A stretch of 64,000 bases of DNA, taken from CAVQJU01 sp963729215. GTDB taxonomy: Bacteria; Acidobacteriota; Vicinamibacteria; Vicinamibacterales; CAVVIG01. The position numbers were made by a program, and so were the translations under genes. The stretch spans positions 59,604 through 123,603 of the forward strand of contig CAVSND010000011.1 in assembly GCA_963729215.1 (NCBI GenBank). The letters run 5' to 3'. The notes beneath the pieces were generated by a model. It saw nothing but the letters and a program-made list of their open reading frames with translations. It was not told the origin of the DNA and searched no databases. This document shows positions 1-9,512 of the stretch, one piece after another (position 1 is the stretch's first letter; every line of letters starts with the position of its first letter).

Positions 1-302
1 GTGGCATCGGTCAGCATCCGCGTGACGCCGTGGCCCAGGCCATCGTCGCTGCCGTCGTGCAGGAACAGCGGATCGTGGGGATTGGCCAGGAAGCGCGCCT
101 TCGCGTCGGCGGGGGAGACGGTCCCCGTCTTGCGGCTGTGACAGGTGAGGCACGTCCGGCCGTTGCCGCCGAACGTCTCACGCTCGAAAAGCTGCCGGCC
201 GTCGCGATCGCTCTCGCCTCGCACCGGGACAGACAGCGAGCCGACCATGAGGCTGGCAAAAACTAACACAGTGACTGCACCGAACAGACGTTGCACTCTC
301 AT
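1..302 (-). CDS. c-type cytochrome, 3' part missing (cut by window edge)
   Basis: The first 100 or so residues of a secreted heme protein running off the left edge. It starts with a signal peptide (MRVQRLFGAVTVLVFASLMV) followed by a cytochrome c motif CLTCH within RTCLTCHSRKTG, where the two Cys and the His would bind heme c in the periplasm. The stretch after it (NPHDPLFLHDGSDDG) resembles cytochrome c peroxidase/MauG-like electron carriers of Acidobacteria, but the second heme site is outside the window. The ATG at 300-302 has AGGAGG four bases upstream. Heme attachment is seen; the exact subfamily is inferred. Confidence 0.7.
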   Translation of the reverse strand, partial: MRVQRLFGAVTVLVFASLMVGSLSVPVRGESDRDGRQLFERETFGGNGRTCLTCHSRKTGTVSPADAKARFLANPHDPLFLHDGSDDGLGHGVTRMLTDA

Positions 303-407
303 TCATCCTCCTGACGGGACTCAGCGATTACACCCGTACACGCGCGTAATGCCGGGATAACGGCTCAGATTTGTGGCTGGAGTTTACGCGTTGGGCAGGG
401 CAGAAGG

Positions 408-1129
408 TTGGCCATCGCGACCGGGCTGGCGAGTCCTACCTCTTCCGCAGTCAGAGCGGTGAACGCTCCGATCAAGCTCGATCCGGCCTCGCCTCGCGGC
501 TATTTCCTCGATCGCTACGCCTTGATCGAAGTGCAAGCGCGCGCCGCGGCGAACGCGGGCACGCCCTACGATCCCGCCAGGCCGCCGAAGGAGTTCGGCC
601 TTTGGTTCGGCGGTGATCGCGTATCCGACGAGCTGCGGCGATCGAACGATCCCCGGCGACAAACGTGGAGTTGATCTGCTGCGCAAGGATCCATTGCGCG
701 TGAGGCGCCCGGCGGCATCTGCAGGGCGATGATCTCGCAACGGCGTTCCCTGGCGTGCCGGCACCCGATGGAAGCATCGGAATCCGATTCCGCAACGCCC
801 AGCCCACGCAGGCAAGAATCGTCTACGCCCAGGGGTGCAACGGTTCGCCGGCTGAAATCACGCTGCCGTTTCGTGTGGAACAGGCGCGGCTCCTCGAGCT
901 CGTGCCGGGCGTGATACCCGCCGGGGTCGCCGACGCCGAACCGGTGGTGTACATCCAGGTCCTCATCGATCCCGAGGGCCACATCGCGCGTCCGCAGTAC
1001 CTCGGCGGACCGCGCTCACTCTACCCGGCCGCCGTCGACGCGCTCGCGAAGTGGCGCGTGCAGCCGATCCGCGTGAACGGGTCCGGCGTGGTGACCCCGA
1101 ACGTCGTGCAGGTCCCGTTCCGTCCGTAA
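408..1129 (+). pseudogene. TonB C-terminal-like protein, frame broken near 650-704
   Basis: Two pieces in different frames read as one protein. The first (408-674) contains LDPASPRGYFLDRYALIEVQ. The second is open from 704 and ends at 1129. Its last 75 residues (VVYIQVLIDPEGHIARPQYL, then AVDALAKWRVQPIRVNG) match the TonB C-terminal fold: a strand with an IDPEG-type turn followed by an ALxxWRxxP helix and strand. Such proteins sit in the periplasm of Acidobacteria, often without the usual TonB membrane anchor. No good ribosome site precedes 408 (TTG), so the start is uncertain. The break may be a sequencing indel. The C-terminal assignment is fair; the N-terminal half is unrecognised. Confidence 0.45.
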
Positions 1130-1169
1130 CGTCGGGCGCCAGGAGGAGGAGCGTCGAGCCTCTTGGCCG

Positions 1170-1574
1170 TCAGTCTCGAACGGCTTTGATCAGCGCCTCC
1201 ATGTGCGCGAGATATTTCTCCAGCGCGCGTTTGCCCGCGGCCGTGAGGCGGTATTCGGTGCGCGGCATCCGCCCCTCGAACGACTTGTCCACGGAGATGT
1301 ACTCCGCGTCCTCGAGCTTCCGCGCGTGCACGCTCAGGTTGCCGTCCGTCGTCTCGAGCAGGGCCTTGAGCTCGTTGAACGTGAGGCGATCGTTGACCGC
1401 CAGCGCGCTGATGATGCCGAGCCGGAGGCGCTCGTGGATCAGCCGATCGAGGCCCTGAACCCGCGGCTCGTGGCTCGCGGCTCGTGACCCGTGGCTCGTG
1501 GCTCGTGACTCGTGGCTCGTGGTTCGCGGCTCGCGTTTGCCGGCTGCCGACCGCTGACTGCTCGCTTTACCCAC
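1170..1574 (-). CDS. Winged-helix transcriptional regulator
   Basis: Small DNA-binding protein of the winged-helix group also described as HTH_34/MarR-like. The core from residue 42 (LDRLIHERLRLGIISALAV) runs through LTFNELKALLETTDGNLSVH, the recognition region, to the wing (GRMPRTEYRLTAAGKRALEK). It has no obvious ligand domain. GTG at 1574 overlaps the end of the membrane gene upstream by eight bases and has GAGGAG in front, so both genes are probably one operon and the regulator may control it. Oddly, the first 40 residues are encoded by an intergenic-style GAGCCACGAG repeat and read as SHEPRATSHES-like low complexity. Confidence 0.75.
   Translation of the reverse strand: MGKASSQRSAAGKREPRTTSHESRATSHGSRAASHEPRVQGLDRLIHERLRLGIISALAVNDRLTFNELKALLETTDGNLSVHARKLEDAEYISVDKSFEGRMPRTEYRLTAAGKRALEKYLAHMEALIKAVRD
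1463..1535. repeat. Degenerate GAGCCACGAG/GAGTCACGAG repeat tract
   Basis: About nine imperfect copies of a 7-8 base word (GCTCGTG on the plus strand, CACGAGC on the minus strand). It lies inside the 5' coding region of the winged-helix gene and does not look like coding sequence. Related words recur near 29,740 and 43,780. Confidence 0.75.
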
Positions 1575-2160
1575 CGTATCTCCTCGCGATGATCACGCCA
1601 AACACAATGTGAAGGCCGCCGAACCCGACGGCCATGAACGCGTTGCCCCACGCGGGCGGCGACGCGAACGCCGCGGCGCCGAGCAGCATGAACGCGAGCC
1701 CCATGACGGGCACGACGCGCACCGACAGCGCGCCGCCGGCGGCGACCGCCGCGCCGTACAGCAGCAGCCAGCAGCCGGGGAGCCGCGGCGTGAGGCCGCT
1801 TTCGAGCGCCGCCGCCGTCAGCACGGCGCCGGCCGCGAGCGGCGGCAGATAGGCGAGCGCGAAGCGCCGGAACGCCTGCGAGGCGAGCGGCATGTCCGAC
1901 GCGCGCGCTTTCCGCGCCATGGTCCCGACGCCAATCCCCGTCGCCACGGCCGCCGCCCCGAGCCAGACCGGGAGCCAGCGCGCGCCGCCGAGCGGACCCG
2001 CGACGGCCGCGGCCGCCAGGCCGACGATGCCGATGCCGACGCCGCCCCAGCCCGGCACCGCCGTAAACGGCGCCGCCCGCTCCATCGTCCGGCGGATGAA
2101 GCGGAGGTTGTCCATCGCGTGCGCGTGGAGCGCGGGGACCGGCTCCTGGGCCTCAGGCAT
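1567..2160 (-). CDS. Polytopic membrane protein of unknown function
   Basis: About 197 residues with five to six hydrophobic segments rich in Ala and Gly: GVGIGIVGLAAAAVAGPLGG, WLPVWLGAAAVATGIGVG, LAYLPPLAAGAVLTAAAL, LLLYGAAVAAGGAL, then MGLAFMLLGAAAFA and a last one near the C-terminus. The N-terminus (HAHAMDNLRFIRRTMERAAP) is cytoplasmic and amphipathic. I do not recognise a named family, although the pairing of such a protein with a winged-helix regulator in one operon is frequent in Acidobacteria. ATG at 2158-2160 was chosen. A TATAAA box lies seven bases upstream and there is no ribosome site, so the mRNA may be leaderless. Confidence 0.7.
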   Translation of the reverse strand: MPEAQEPVPALHAHAMDNLRFIRRTMERAAPFTAVPGWGGVGIGIVGLAAAAVAGPLGGARWLPVWLGAAAVATGIGVGTMARKARASDMPLASQAFRRFALAYLPPLAAGAVLTAAALESGLTPRLPGCWLLLYGAAVAAGGALSVRVVPVMGLAFMLLGAAAFASPPAWGNAFMAVGFGGLHIVFGVIIARRYGG

Positions 2161-2251
2161 TAAGGACTTTATAGCACAGAGCGTTGCGGCCGTCGAAACG
2201 TCCACGGTTTACTGCGCCACGGACGCGGTGCACCGTACGGCGCGACAACTG

Positions 2252-2821
2252 TCACAAGTGATCGGGCACGGCGCGATTGGACTGCGCGCGCCAGCGCTCG
2301 CCGTACACAGAGGAGTACTCGACCTCGATGACGCCGTGTTTCAGTTCGGCTGGCGTGAAGCGCGCGTACCACCCGCTCGGGACGTCGGCAAAATCGAACA
2401 GCTTGAGCATCACGGGGAGCATCGTCTGCTGGCCGTTCGCGCCGGGGGTGAACTGCAGCATCTGCACGGTCGTGCCGGCCGGAATGAGACGTCCCTTCTG
2501 CACCTTGTCCACACCCGCGCCGCCTTTTCTGTTCTCCTCGCTCAGCCCCATGTAGAAATCGTACGGGTCGGCCGCGATGTCGCGGCCCTCGTAACGAATA
2601 TGGACGCCGTCTATAATCGCGGGGCCGATGCCGGAGTTGGCGAGCAGAATCTCGACGCCTTGCTGGTCGTTCGAGAGCAACGAAAAGTACAGGTACGGCA
2701 GCCTGGACGCGCGCTCCGCGTCGCGCATGAGCAGCGCCTGATAGGACAGGGCGGCGAGTGTCCCGACGCTGACGACCATCGCACTGATCGCGATCCACTT
2801 GTCGGCATCGAATTTGGCCAT
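2252..2821 (-). CDS. Hypothetical protein with one N-terminal membrane helix
   Basis: About 189 residues: a short cytoplasmic start (MAKFDADKW), one membrane helix (IAISAMVVSVGTLAALSYQA), and a soluble part rich in beta strands (LPYLYFSLLSNDQQGVEILL, then GIGPAIIDGVHIRYEGRDI). The pattern of N-terminal anchor plus a lineage with N-S/G-G-I-G-P-A-I-I is common in uncharacterised proteins that sit on the membrane and face one side. No catalytic motif is seen. ATG at 2819-2821 is preferred over an upstream GTG because the upstream part reads as non-coding. A TAAAAT box lies eight bases before the ATG. Confidence 0.65.
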   Translation of the reverse strand: MAKFDADKWIAISAMVVSVGTLAALSYQALLMRDAERASRLPYLYFSLLSNDQQGVEILLANSGIGPAIIDGVHIRYEGRDIAADPYDFYMGLSEENRKGGAGVDKVQKGRLIPAGTTVQMLQFTPGANGQQTMLPVMLKLFDFADVPSGWYARFTPAELKHGVIEVEYSSVYGERWRAQSNRAVPDHL

Positions 2822-2897
2822 GGGCGCGCATTTTACACCTCGGTGGACGGGATAGACCGGTCCGCCTCCCACTGGTTAGACGGCAGAAGAGGCAGTT

Positions 2898-3416
2898 GTG
2901 CCGGCATCCGAAGCAGTCAGCCTGCAGCGAGCAACGCCGGACTTGGCTCCGGTGCTGCGCCATCTCCTGGAGCTGTACGTTCACGATCTGAGCGAGATCT
3001 TTCCAATCGAGCTCGGGTCTGATGGTCTCTTCGGGTACGACAAGCTGCCCCTTTATTGGGCAGAGCCGGACCTGCACCATGCGTTTCTGATTAAAGAAGG
3101 AAGGCATGTCGCCGGCTTTGCCCTCGCAACGCGGGGGTCGCCGGCGAGCGAGAATCCGGAAGACCTCGACGTTGCGGAGTTCTTCGTCCTTCGCGGGCAT
3201 CGGCGCTCGGGCGTCGGCCGTCTGGCGGCCGCCGCGCTGTGGGATGCCCTACCGGGAAACTGGATCGTGCGCGTCTCGGAAGCGAACCTGGCCGGGCTCC
3301 CGTTCTGGAGCGACGTCGTTCGGTCGTACACGTCTGGCGATTTCGTAGAGAGCGCGCGGCCGGAGGGCTGGCGCGTCTTCAGGTTTGCCAGTACAGCCTG
3401 GCGCACCCCTTATTGA
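2898..3416 (+). CDS. GNAT family N-acetyltransferase
   Basis: Cytoplasmic acetyl-CoA dependent acetyltransferase of 172 residues. Motif A is clear at residues 98-115 (FFVLRGHRRSGVGRLAA), where RRSGVG forms the pyrophosphate-binding turn for coenzyme A, preceded by the strand HHAFLIKEGRHVAGFAL. The acceptor cannot be told from sequence. GTG at 2898 is used with a weak GAGGC upstream. It stands alone: the neighbours on both sides are on the other strand. Confidence 0.85.
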   Translation: MPASEAVSLQRATPDLAPVLRHLLELYVHDLSEIFPIELGSDGLFGYDKLPLYWAEPDLHHAFLIKEGRHVAGFALATRGSPASENPEDLDVAEFFVLRGHRRSGVGRLAAAALWDALPGNWIVRVSEANLAGLPFWSDVVRSYTSGDFVESARPEGWRVFRFASTAWRTPY

Positions 3417-3432
3417 CACAGGGTAATCGACG

Positions 3433-3891
3433 CTACAGCCATCGCCGAGCCCGCGCCTGGTAGGCCACGTACGTCTCTCCAAACAAGGACGCCAGGACGC
3501 GCTCCTCTGGCCCGATTTGGAATCGGTTGATGTACAGGACGTACGCGGGAAGAAACACGAAGGCGAGCCCGCTCTGCAGGAAGACAGCCCAACCGAGCAG
3601 CATGATGAGGCCGCCCAGGTACATCGGGTTGCGAGACACCCCGTAGACACCCCGCGTGACCAACGTCGACGCGTGAGGCTTCAACGGGTTAATCGTCGTC
3701 CTGGCCTTCCGGAAGGTCAGGACACCCGATGTGCCTGTCACAAATCCCGCGAGGATAACAACGGCGGCGAGCCAGTTGTGCCCTGGCAGGTCAAAGTGAA
3801 GTGATGGTACGGCCCGTGACAGCAGCCACATGAACACCGCCATGACCAATACAACCGCTGGCGGTGGGATTTTCGAATCAAGTGCAGGCAT
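3433..3891 (-). CDS. Isoprenylcysteine carboxyl methyltransferase-like membrane protein
   Basis: Around 152 residues with four membrane segments and the ICMT/PEMT signature in the last third: GVYGVSRNPMYLGGLI followed by a hydrophobic helix, then EERVLASLFGETYVAYQ and a C-terminal RARRWL. In this family the R-N-P-x-Y segment and the E-E pair bind S-adenosylmethionine at the membrane face. Bacterial members methylate unknown or lipid-type substrates, so the substrate is left open. The start ATG is two bases after the stop of the M20 peptidase gene, showing co-transcription. Confidence 0.85.
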   Translation of the reverse strand: MPALDSKIPPPAVVLVMAVFMWLLSRAVPSLHFDLPGHNWLAAVVILAGFVTGTSGVLTFRKARTTINPLKPHASTLVTRGVYGVSRNPMYLGGLIMLLGWAVFLQSGLAFVFLPAYVLYINRFQIGPEERVLASLFGETYVAYQARARRWL

Positions 3892-3893
3892 GC

Positions 3894-5336
3894 TCACTTC
3901 CCGCCCGCGTACATCTTGGTGAGCCGGTACAGAAACTCGCGGCCTTCCATCAACGACCGCACGCGGATGCATTCGTTGAGCCCGTGGGCATTCGTCTTCG
4001 CGCGATCAAGAAACATCCCAGAGACCCCGTACGTCGGCACGCCTGCGGCGGTGAGGAAACGCCCGTCGTTCGTGCCGGATGTTGCGCGGGCACGACCGGG
4101 ACGCCGGGGAACAGCTCGCTGGTCAGCTTTTCGATCGGTCCCATGATGTCGGCCGTCAGCGTCGGCGGCGGTCCGGCTTTCTCCGGCTCGGCCTGGAACG
4201 CCACTTTCACACCCGCATCACTGATCGTCCTGATGAGCGTCTGACGAATCTCCTCGGGCGCATGGCCGGGGAAGATGCGGCAGTTGACGTTGGCCGTGAC
4301 GTGTTGCGGCAGGGCGTTCTGGGCATGGCCGCCGTTGATCATCGTGGCGACGCATGTCGTGTGCAGCATCCCGTTGAGATTCGGGTCCTTCTTGAGCCGC
4401 GTCGACGGCGGCCGCATCGCCGCTGGCGGCGACGGCCTTCATGTCGGCGCCCTGGGCTCCGCCGACGATCTCGCCGAACTTGGCGAAGTAGCCGCGAGTC
4501 GCGTCGTTGAACTCGACGGGGAACTCGAACGCCTGGATTTTCGCGAGCGCCTGGGCCATCTGGTAGATGGCATTGTCCGGCGTCGGTCGTGACGAGTGGC
4601 CGCCCTGGTTCACCGTTTCCAGCGTAAAGTCCTGATAGAGCTTCTCACCGGCCTGAATGCCGTTGTACTGGTACGCGCCGGTCTTGCCGTCCAGCCGGCC
4701 GCCGCCGCCCTCGTTGAGCGCGAAGGCCGCGTCCATCAGCGCTCGGTGATGTTCGAGGAGGTAGCGGACGCCGTTGAACGTTCGGGGGTCTCCTCGCCGC
4801 ATGTGAGCGCGAGCTTGATGCCGCGCGTCGGTTTGTAGCCGTCCTGTTTGAAGCGGACCATCGAATCCGCGAAGATCGACGCCATGGACTTGTCATCGGC
4901 CGCACCGCGCGCGTAAAAGTAGCCGCCCTCTTCGACCAGCTTGAAGGATCGCGGCTCCAGTCCTCGCGCTTGGCTTCGACCACGTCGAGATGAGCCAGCA
5001 GCATCAAGGGCTTCAGACTCGCATCCGTCCCCGGCAGCAGAGCGATCAGGTTGCCATTCTTCGGCTGATTGGGCGGCGCGATGAGATGGAGGTCGTTCTC
5101 GGAATAGCCGGCCTGCACGAGGTGCGCCTTCATGGCGTTTGCCGCCGCGGTGCAGGAGCCGACGGAGAGCGTCGTGTTGATCTCGATCAGTTCCTTGTAG
5201 AGCGCCCGGAACGCCTGCTCGCCGGCGCGAGCCGGGTTGGCACTGCTGCCTGGCCGGCACGCAGGTCTGCGCGTTGCCCCGCGCAGACGGCGGCGATCAC
5301 AAGCAGGCTGATCGCGGGCGAATGGCTTTTGCGCAT
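3894..5336 (-). pseudogene. Secreted M20 family metallopeptidase, several frameshifts
   Basis: Pieces in all three minus frames give one M20/M25/M40 zinc peptidase. It begins with a signal peptide (MRKSHSPAISLLVIAAVCAG) at 5334-5336. Metal-site regions follow: LMLLAHLDVVEAKREDW (first His/Asp), GGYFYARGAADDKSMASIF (bridging Asp) and LTCGEETPE (Glu pair), then the lid domain GGHSSRPTPDNAIYQMA and a C-terminal piece NAHGLNECIRVRSLMEG with a late metal-binding His. At least five frame changes (near 5270, 4950, 4790, 4420 and 4060) separate them. The enzyme would cleave dipeptides or N-acyl amino acids in the periplasm. The preserved motifs suggest sequencing indels rather than old decay. Confidence 0.75.
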
Positions 5337-5587
5337 TGGTCACGGGTCCTCTCGGTTTCGAGCCGGAGAATAGTCGGCCGCCTGGGATGAGCGTGCGAAC
5401 GTCGTGCAACGCCGGGAGGGTGCCGGGGAACGTGTCGAAGAGTGACTTGAGTATACGCGCGGAAGCGAGTGTGCACGGGATTAGTCTCTGGTGACGTCGA
5501 TGCGGCGAGTTTGGCACCAGTGAGGACTAGGGCCGCGCAAGTGCGAGCGTGGGAGATCGTTGTAAGTTTGCCTGGGTGCTTCAGGAA

Positions 5588-6242
5588 ATGAACAGTCACC
5601 TCACGCGAGCGGCGCTCGCCGCGGCTGTGCTTTTCAGCGCGTGCCGGGGACCCGAGGCACCGGCTTCGCCGCCGACGGTTCCGTCGGCGCCGGTCCAGCC
5701 GGCGTTCGTCGCGGTCTACGGTCGCGTCCTCGACTTCAAGACGAACGCGGGCGTCGCGAACGAAACGATCAAGTTTACACCCCGCCGTTCGATGCCACCG
5801 GAGGCACGGTGACGACCGACGCCGCCGGCAACTACTCGCTGTTGCTCCCGCCCGGCAACTACAACCCGAGAATCGGCGGCGATACACCACACTACAATCG
5901 CGGAACGATCCGGCCGGTGGGGGCGGCGTACCTCGCCGACTACTTCATCAACGGTGACAACTGCGTGATGTTTTACGGCACCGTCCGGAGTGCCACACGA
6001 CTGTCCTTATCGCGGGCGCGACCGTCTCGTTCCTGGGGAGGACGCAGATATCCGGGAGCGACGGATCCTTTCGACTCGATCTCGGCTGCCCGACGGGGAC
6101 CTTGCCTTTCGGAACCGGCACGACGTTCATGACCGTCAGCAGCCCCGGCTACGTCACGCAATCCGCATACGGTAATCGGGCGGAGTTCGTCCCCGCCGAT
6201 GGCTTACAGCGGGTTGACGTCAACCTTCAACCGGTGCCCTGA
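5588..6242 (+). pseudogene. Lipoprotein with carboxypeptidase-regulatory-like domains, two frameshifts
   Basis: A lipoprotein signal (MNSHLTRAALAAAVLFSAC, Cys as acylation site) leads into beta-sandwich repeats of the CarboxypepD_reg type: YGRVLDFKTNAGVANETIKF, then after a frame change GGTVTTDAAGNYSLLLPPGN, and after a second change near 5,995 VLIAGATVSFLGRTQISGSD with SDGSFRLDLG and a terminal VDVNLQPVP. The pattern G-x-V-x(n)-A-x-V ... T-D-x-x-G-x-Y/F is typical of such domains. It would be held on the outer membrane and probably binds carbohydrate or protein partners. No neighbour suggests a role. Confidence 0.6.
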
Positions 6243-6342
6243 CGTTTCCAGCGACAATCGGGTTGCGGGAACGGTGACCGTCTGAGGATCGCCGGCACGA
6301 TCTGATCGCGACGCAAACGAACCCGGTCATCCCGATCAGTGT

Positions 6343-7765
6343 TCAACCTCGTTGAAAGGTGTCGGAACCCATGGCCTGAACAACGATTTCCGCCATGCGA
6401 ATCAACGTATCCGCCTGGCGCGTCTGTCATGGCTTTGCCGCGCTTCGCGTTGACCTCGTGGATGAACGCCCCGATCTCATTCACGGCGGCATTACTTCTG
6501 CTGCGCGTCCAGCTCGCGAGGGCTGCGTCGAGCTTCACCGTCAGCGCGTGCAGTCAGTCCGTTCGGCAGCCCATACGCGGTGACCTGAGCGATCAGCTGG
6601 TCAAGCGCCGACGGGACCGACACGGGCAGGACCCACATCGTGGCGTGCCCGGCGCTCGACCCGACCACCTGACCGTGGTTGTTGACATCTCCGGCGGCGC
6701 CGGAGCCGCCGACCGCGAGCTCCGGGAGACCCACCATTCCGCCAGCCGCCGTCCATGAGAAGGCGTGGGTCACCGCGTCTCCGGCGGTGGTGCTCCACCC
6801 GACGACCTGGCCGGTGTTGTTCACCGCGGAGGCCGTGCTTTGCGTTCCTCCGAGCGTGCCGAGGTCGACCATCCCACGGCCCGCCGTCCATGAAAACGCG
6901 TGGAGTTCGACGTTCCCGGTGTAGCTGTGACCGACCACCTGGCCGGTCTCGTTCACGGCTGTGGGGGAGGCGCTGCTTCCGAGGTTGCCAGCGTCCACCG
7001 TCCCGCCGCTCGGGGTCCACGAGAACACCCTGGATTAGCTCACACCGTTGAGAAAGTGTCGCCGACCACGTGGCGGCTATCGCTTACGCCTCGGGCGAAG
7101 CTGAGGCCGTCGAGGCGCGTGCCGAGATTGACCATCCCGCCGGAAGACCTCCATGAGAACGCGTGGGTTATCCTGTATTCTTCGGGTCCGACTTGGCGTA
7201 GCCGACCACTTGATCGCTCGCGCTCGCGTCGGTGGCCATAGTCGCTGGTATGCCCAGCGTGCCGGGATCGACCATCCCTGTACCGCCGTCCACAAAAACG
7301 CGTGGATTTCCGCGTCTCCGGGGGTCGAGCTGGTGCCGGCCACTTGACCGCTCGCGCTAATGCCGACGGCGGTGCTGTCATTCCCGCCGAGCGTGCCGAG
7401 ATCCACCGTCCGCCATTCGTCGTCATGAGAGCGCATGGGTTGCACCATTGTTCCCGGCAGGGTAAAGGTCACCGACCACTTGACCGCTGCTCGTTCACGC
7501 AACGGCCGTGGCTGCTGTTTCGGCCCGAGCGTGCCGAGATTGATTAGCTCTCCGTTCTCCGTCCATGAGAACGCGTGGAGTTTAGCGTTCCAGGCGGTGA
7601 GGCTGTCACCGACCACTTGACCGCGCTAGTTACGGCTGCGGCACCGAGCTGAGGGCAGCACCCAGCGAGACGAGACCGATTGGCAGATACGCGCAGCGGC
7701 GCCCCGCGCGGCGCCCACTGCCAGATCATCACGAAGATCACGAGCCGGGGTTTCACGGGATTCAT
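6343..7765 (-). pseudogene. HAF-repeat exoprotein with FIMAH-like tail, several frameshifts
   Basis: Pieces in different frames carry HAF repeats of about 45 residues: HAFSWTENGELINLGTLG, LGTLGGNDSTAVGISASGQV and HAFSWTAAGGMVGLPELA, each with the G-Q-V-V/A-G turn and HAF-WT strand that name the family (probable beta-propeller, secreted). The last 85 residues (ALDQLIAQVTAYGLP, then AAVNEIGAFIHEVNAKRGKA, then ADTLIRMAEIVVQAMG after a one-base repair near 6,410) form a helical domain like FIMAH. The start ATG at 7763-7765 gives MNPVKPRLVIFVM, a possible signal, but the join to the first repeat is unclear. The stop is at 6343-6345. Confidence 0.65.
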
Positions 7766-8050
7766 TGAAGCGTCTCCCTGGAGCGACACGTCGCTCCACA
7801 TATCGCGGTCGGGCACGCAGTGAGCATCGGTACACCGCCAATCATGCGCCGTGGACCTTCACCGGCATTTCTTGTTGTTCGCTCGAGCTCGGCGCTTCAG
7901 GCGTATAAGGAAACGATTTGGGATTCGGCTGAGCGGCGATCGAAAACCTGAAGTTGTTTGCGAATCCTGCTTACAATCGGCCAGCGTTGCGTCAGAATGG
8001 GCTGTGCGGATACGTCCACCCTGTTCTCTGAAATGAAGGGGAGGCGACGA

Positions 8051-8443
8051 ATGAGACGCTTGTTTCCGGCGATCATCGGGATCCTTGTCCTGGCCGGTAT
8101 CCCGGCGCGCGCCCACCACACCCACCCGGACTTCCTGCTGGGTCAGACCGTTACCGTCGAAGGCACGCTCGAGGAGCTGAGGTATGCCAATCCGCATGTC
8201 CTGCTGAAGATTCGGACTGCCGAGGGTGTCGTCTACTTGGCCGAATGGCAGGCGGCGTCATGGCTCCAGTTCCATGCGCACGTGACGCTGACCACGTTGC
8301 GGGTCGGTGATCAGCTGGTTGTCAGCGGGGCCCCCTCGCGCGATCCGGCGTCACGCGAGCTGGTTCGTTTGAAGGAAGTGGTCCGACGGCGCGACGGGTG
8401 GACCTACCGGGTGATTCCGGAACAGCCGTCTCTCACGCGTTGA
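8051..8443 (+). CDS. DUF6152 family secreted protein
   Basis: 130 residues. Signal peptide MRRLFPAIIGILVLAGIPAR is followed by AHHTHPDF, which begins the mature part with a His cluster, then strands VTVEGTLEELRYANPHVLLK and VVYLAEWQA typical of DUF6152. The fold is predicted as a small OB-like barrel in the periplasm; the His cluster after the signal suggests metal binding, but this is inference. The function of the family is unknown. ATG at 8051 is supported by GGGGAGG upstream; longer starts read through non-coding sequence. Confidence 0.75.
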   Translation: MRRLFPAIIGILVLAGIPARAHHTHPDFLLGQTVTVEGTLEELRYANPHVLLKIRTAEGVVYLAEWQAASWLQFHAHVTLTTLRVGDQLVVSGAPSRDPASRELVRLKEVVRRRDGWTYRVIPEQPSLTR

Positions 8444-8794
8444 CTAGACTCGCCCGCTTCGACGCCCCATGCCGATCGCCACGACCAGCCAGGCGACAGT
8501 GAGACAGGCGAATCCCAGAAGCACCGGCACGAGGGACTCGGCGGCCCCGACCGCCATCACGCGGTACGTCTCGGACGTCGCCTCGCGGGTCCAGAAGACT
8601 TTGAGCACGTTGATGAATCCCAGCAGCGTGCCCGCAATGGCCGCGAACAGGCCCGCCAGCGACAGCGGCCGCATCAGCGCGAGGTTCTGCTCCGTCGGAC
8701 GTATTGCGTACACGACCGCCATCACGAGCGGAACAACACCCATAATGAGCGTCAAACGTCCGAACAGGCTGGCATTGTGGAGCATCTGTGACAT
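8444..8794 (-). CDS. Small membrane protein with three helices
   Basis: 116 residues with three clear membrane helices: LFGRLTLIMGVVPLVMAVVY, LSLAGLFAAIAGTLLGFINV and LVPVLLGFACLTVAWLVVAI, the last followed by a positive C-terminus (GMGRRSGRV). Small polar loops contain IRPTEQNLALMRP and FWTREATSETYRVMAVGAAE. The spacing of the last two helices is reminiscent of MotA/TolQ/ExbB-type proton channel proteins, but key residues cannot be confirmed and I leave the function open. GAGGTCACC precedes the ATG. It converges tightly with the DUF6152 gene, with no gap between stops. Confidence 0.65.
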   Translation of the reverse strand: MSQMLHNASLFGRLTLIMGVVPLVMAVVYAIRPTEQNLALMRPLSLAGLFAAIAGTLLGFINVLKVFWTREATSETYRVMAVGAAESLVPVLLGFACLTVAWLVVAIGMGRRSGRV

Positions 8795-8915
8795 GGTGAC
8801 CTCACGGTTGATGGCGAATCTGTTATGAGAGAACGCGCCCCGAGGCTTGTTGTGACCCAGGTTTGATCGTCGTGATCGATGTCACACGCGCGGAGATGGC
8901 GCGTTAGATCCTTCC

Positions 8916-9512
8916 GTGGACCGGGAGACTGAGCTGACGCTGGTCGCGCGGCTTCGCCAGGGCGAGGCGGACGCGTTCGACGAGATCTACGCGGCGTTCA
9001 ACAAGCCGCTGTTCACGTTCTTGATCCGTCTGTCGCGGCGGCGCGATGTCGCCGAGGACCTGCACGAGGAGACCTGGCTCCGGTTGGTGAAACACGCCGG
9101 CCGGCTACAGAGGACACGCGGCTGGGGCCGTGGCTCTTCACGGTGGCACGCAACCTTCACGTCAGCTACCGCCGTTCGCGGGCGCTGGAAGATTCGGCTG
9201 CGGCGAGCCTCATCGGGTTGTGGCCCTTCAGCGTCAGGGAGACCTCTCCCTTCGAGGAGACCGCGGCCAACGAGCTCGAGCGGCGCATCGAACGGGCGCT
9301 GGCGAACCTGCCGGCGGCGTCGAGAGAAGTGCTGCTCCTCGTGGGCGTCTCAGGACTCGATCAATCGGAGGTGGCCGACATCTGCGGCATCACGCCCGAG
9401 CGCGCTTCGACAGCGTCTGCATCGAGCACGCGAGATGCTCGCGCACGCGCTGGAGCGCGACGCGGCCGCCGATCCCGTTCTGGAAGGAGTGCCGTCATGT
9501 CCGACTCGCTGA
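8916..9512 (+). pseudogene. ECF-type RNA polymerase sigma factor, two frameshifts
   Basis: Region 2 is readable at the start (LRQGEADAFDEIYAAFNKPL, then SRRRDVAEDLHEETWLRLVK). After a shift near 9,120 the frame continues with GPWLFTVARNLHVSYRRSRA and region 4 (ALANLPAASREVLLLVGVSG). A second shift near 9,405 gives ALRQRLHRAREMLAHALER, the recognition helix. It would direct RNA polymerase to a small regulon, with the gene downstream as its membrane partner. GTG at 8916 is the only plausible start. All functional segments are preserved, so the shifts may be sequencing errors. Confidence 0.75.

Noticed and set aside
5340..5587. Riboswitch or gene between the M20 peptidase and the lipoprotein
   Set aside because: No convincing stem or reading frame; it probably just holds divergent promoters.
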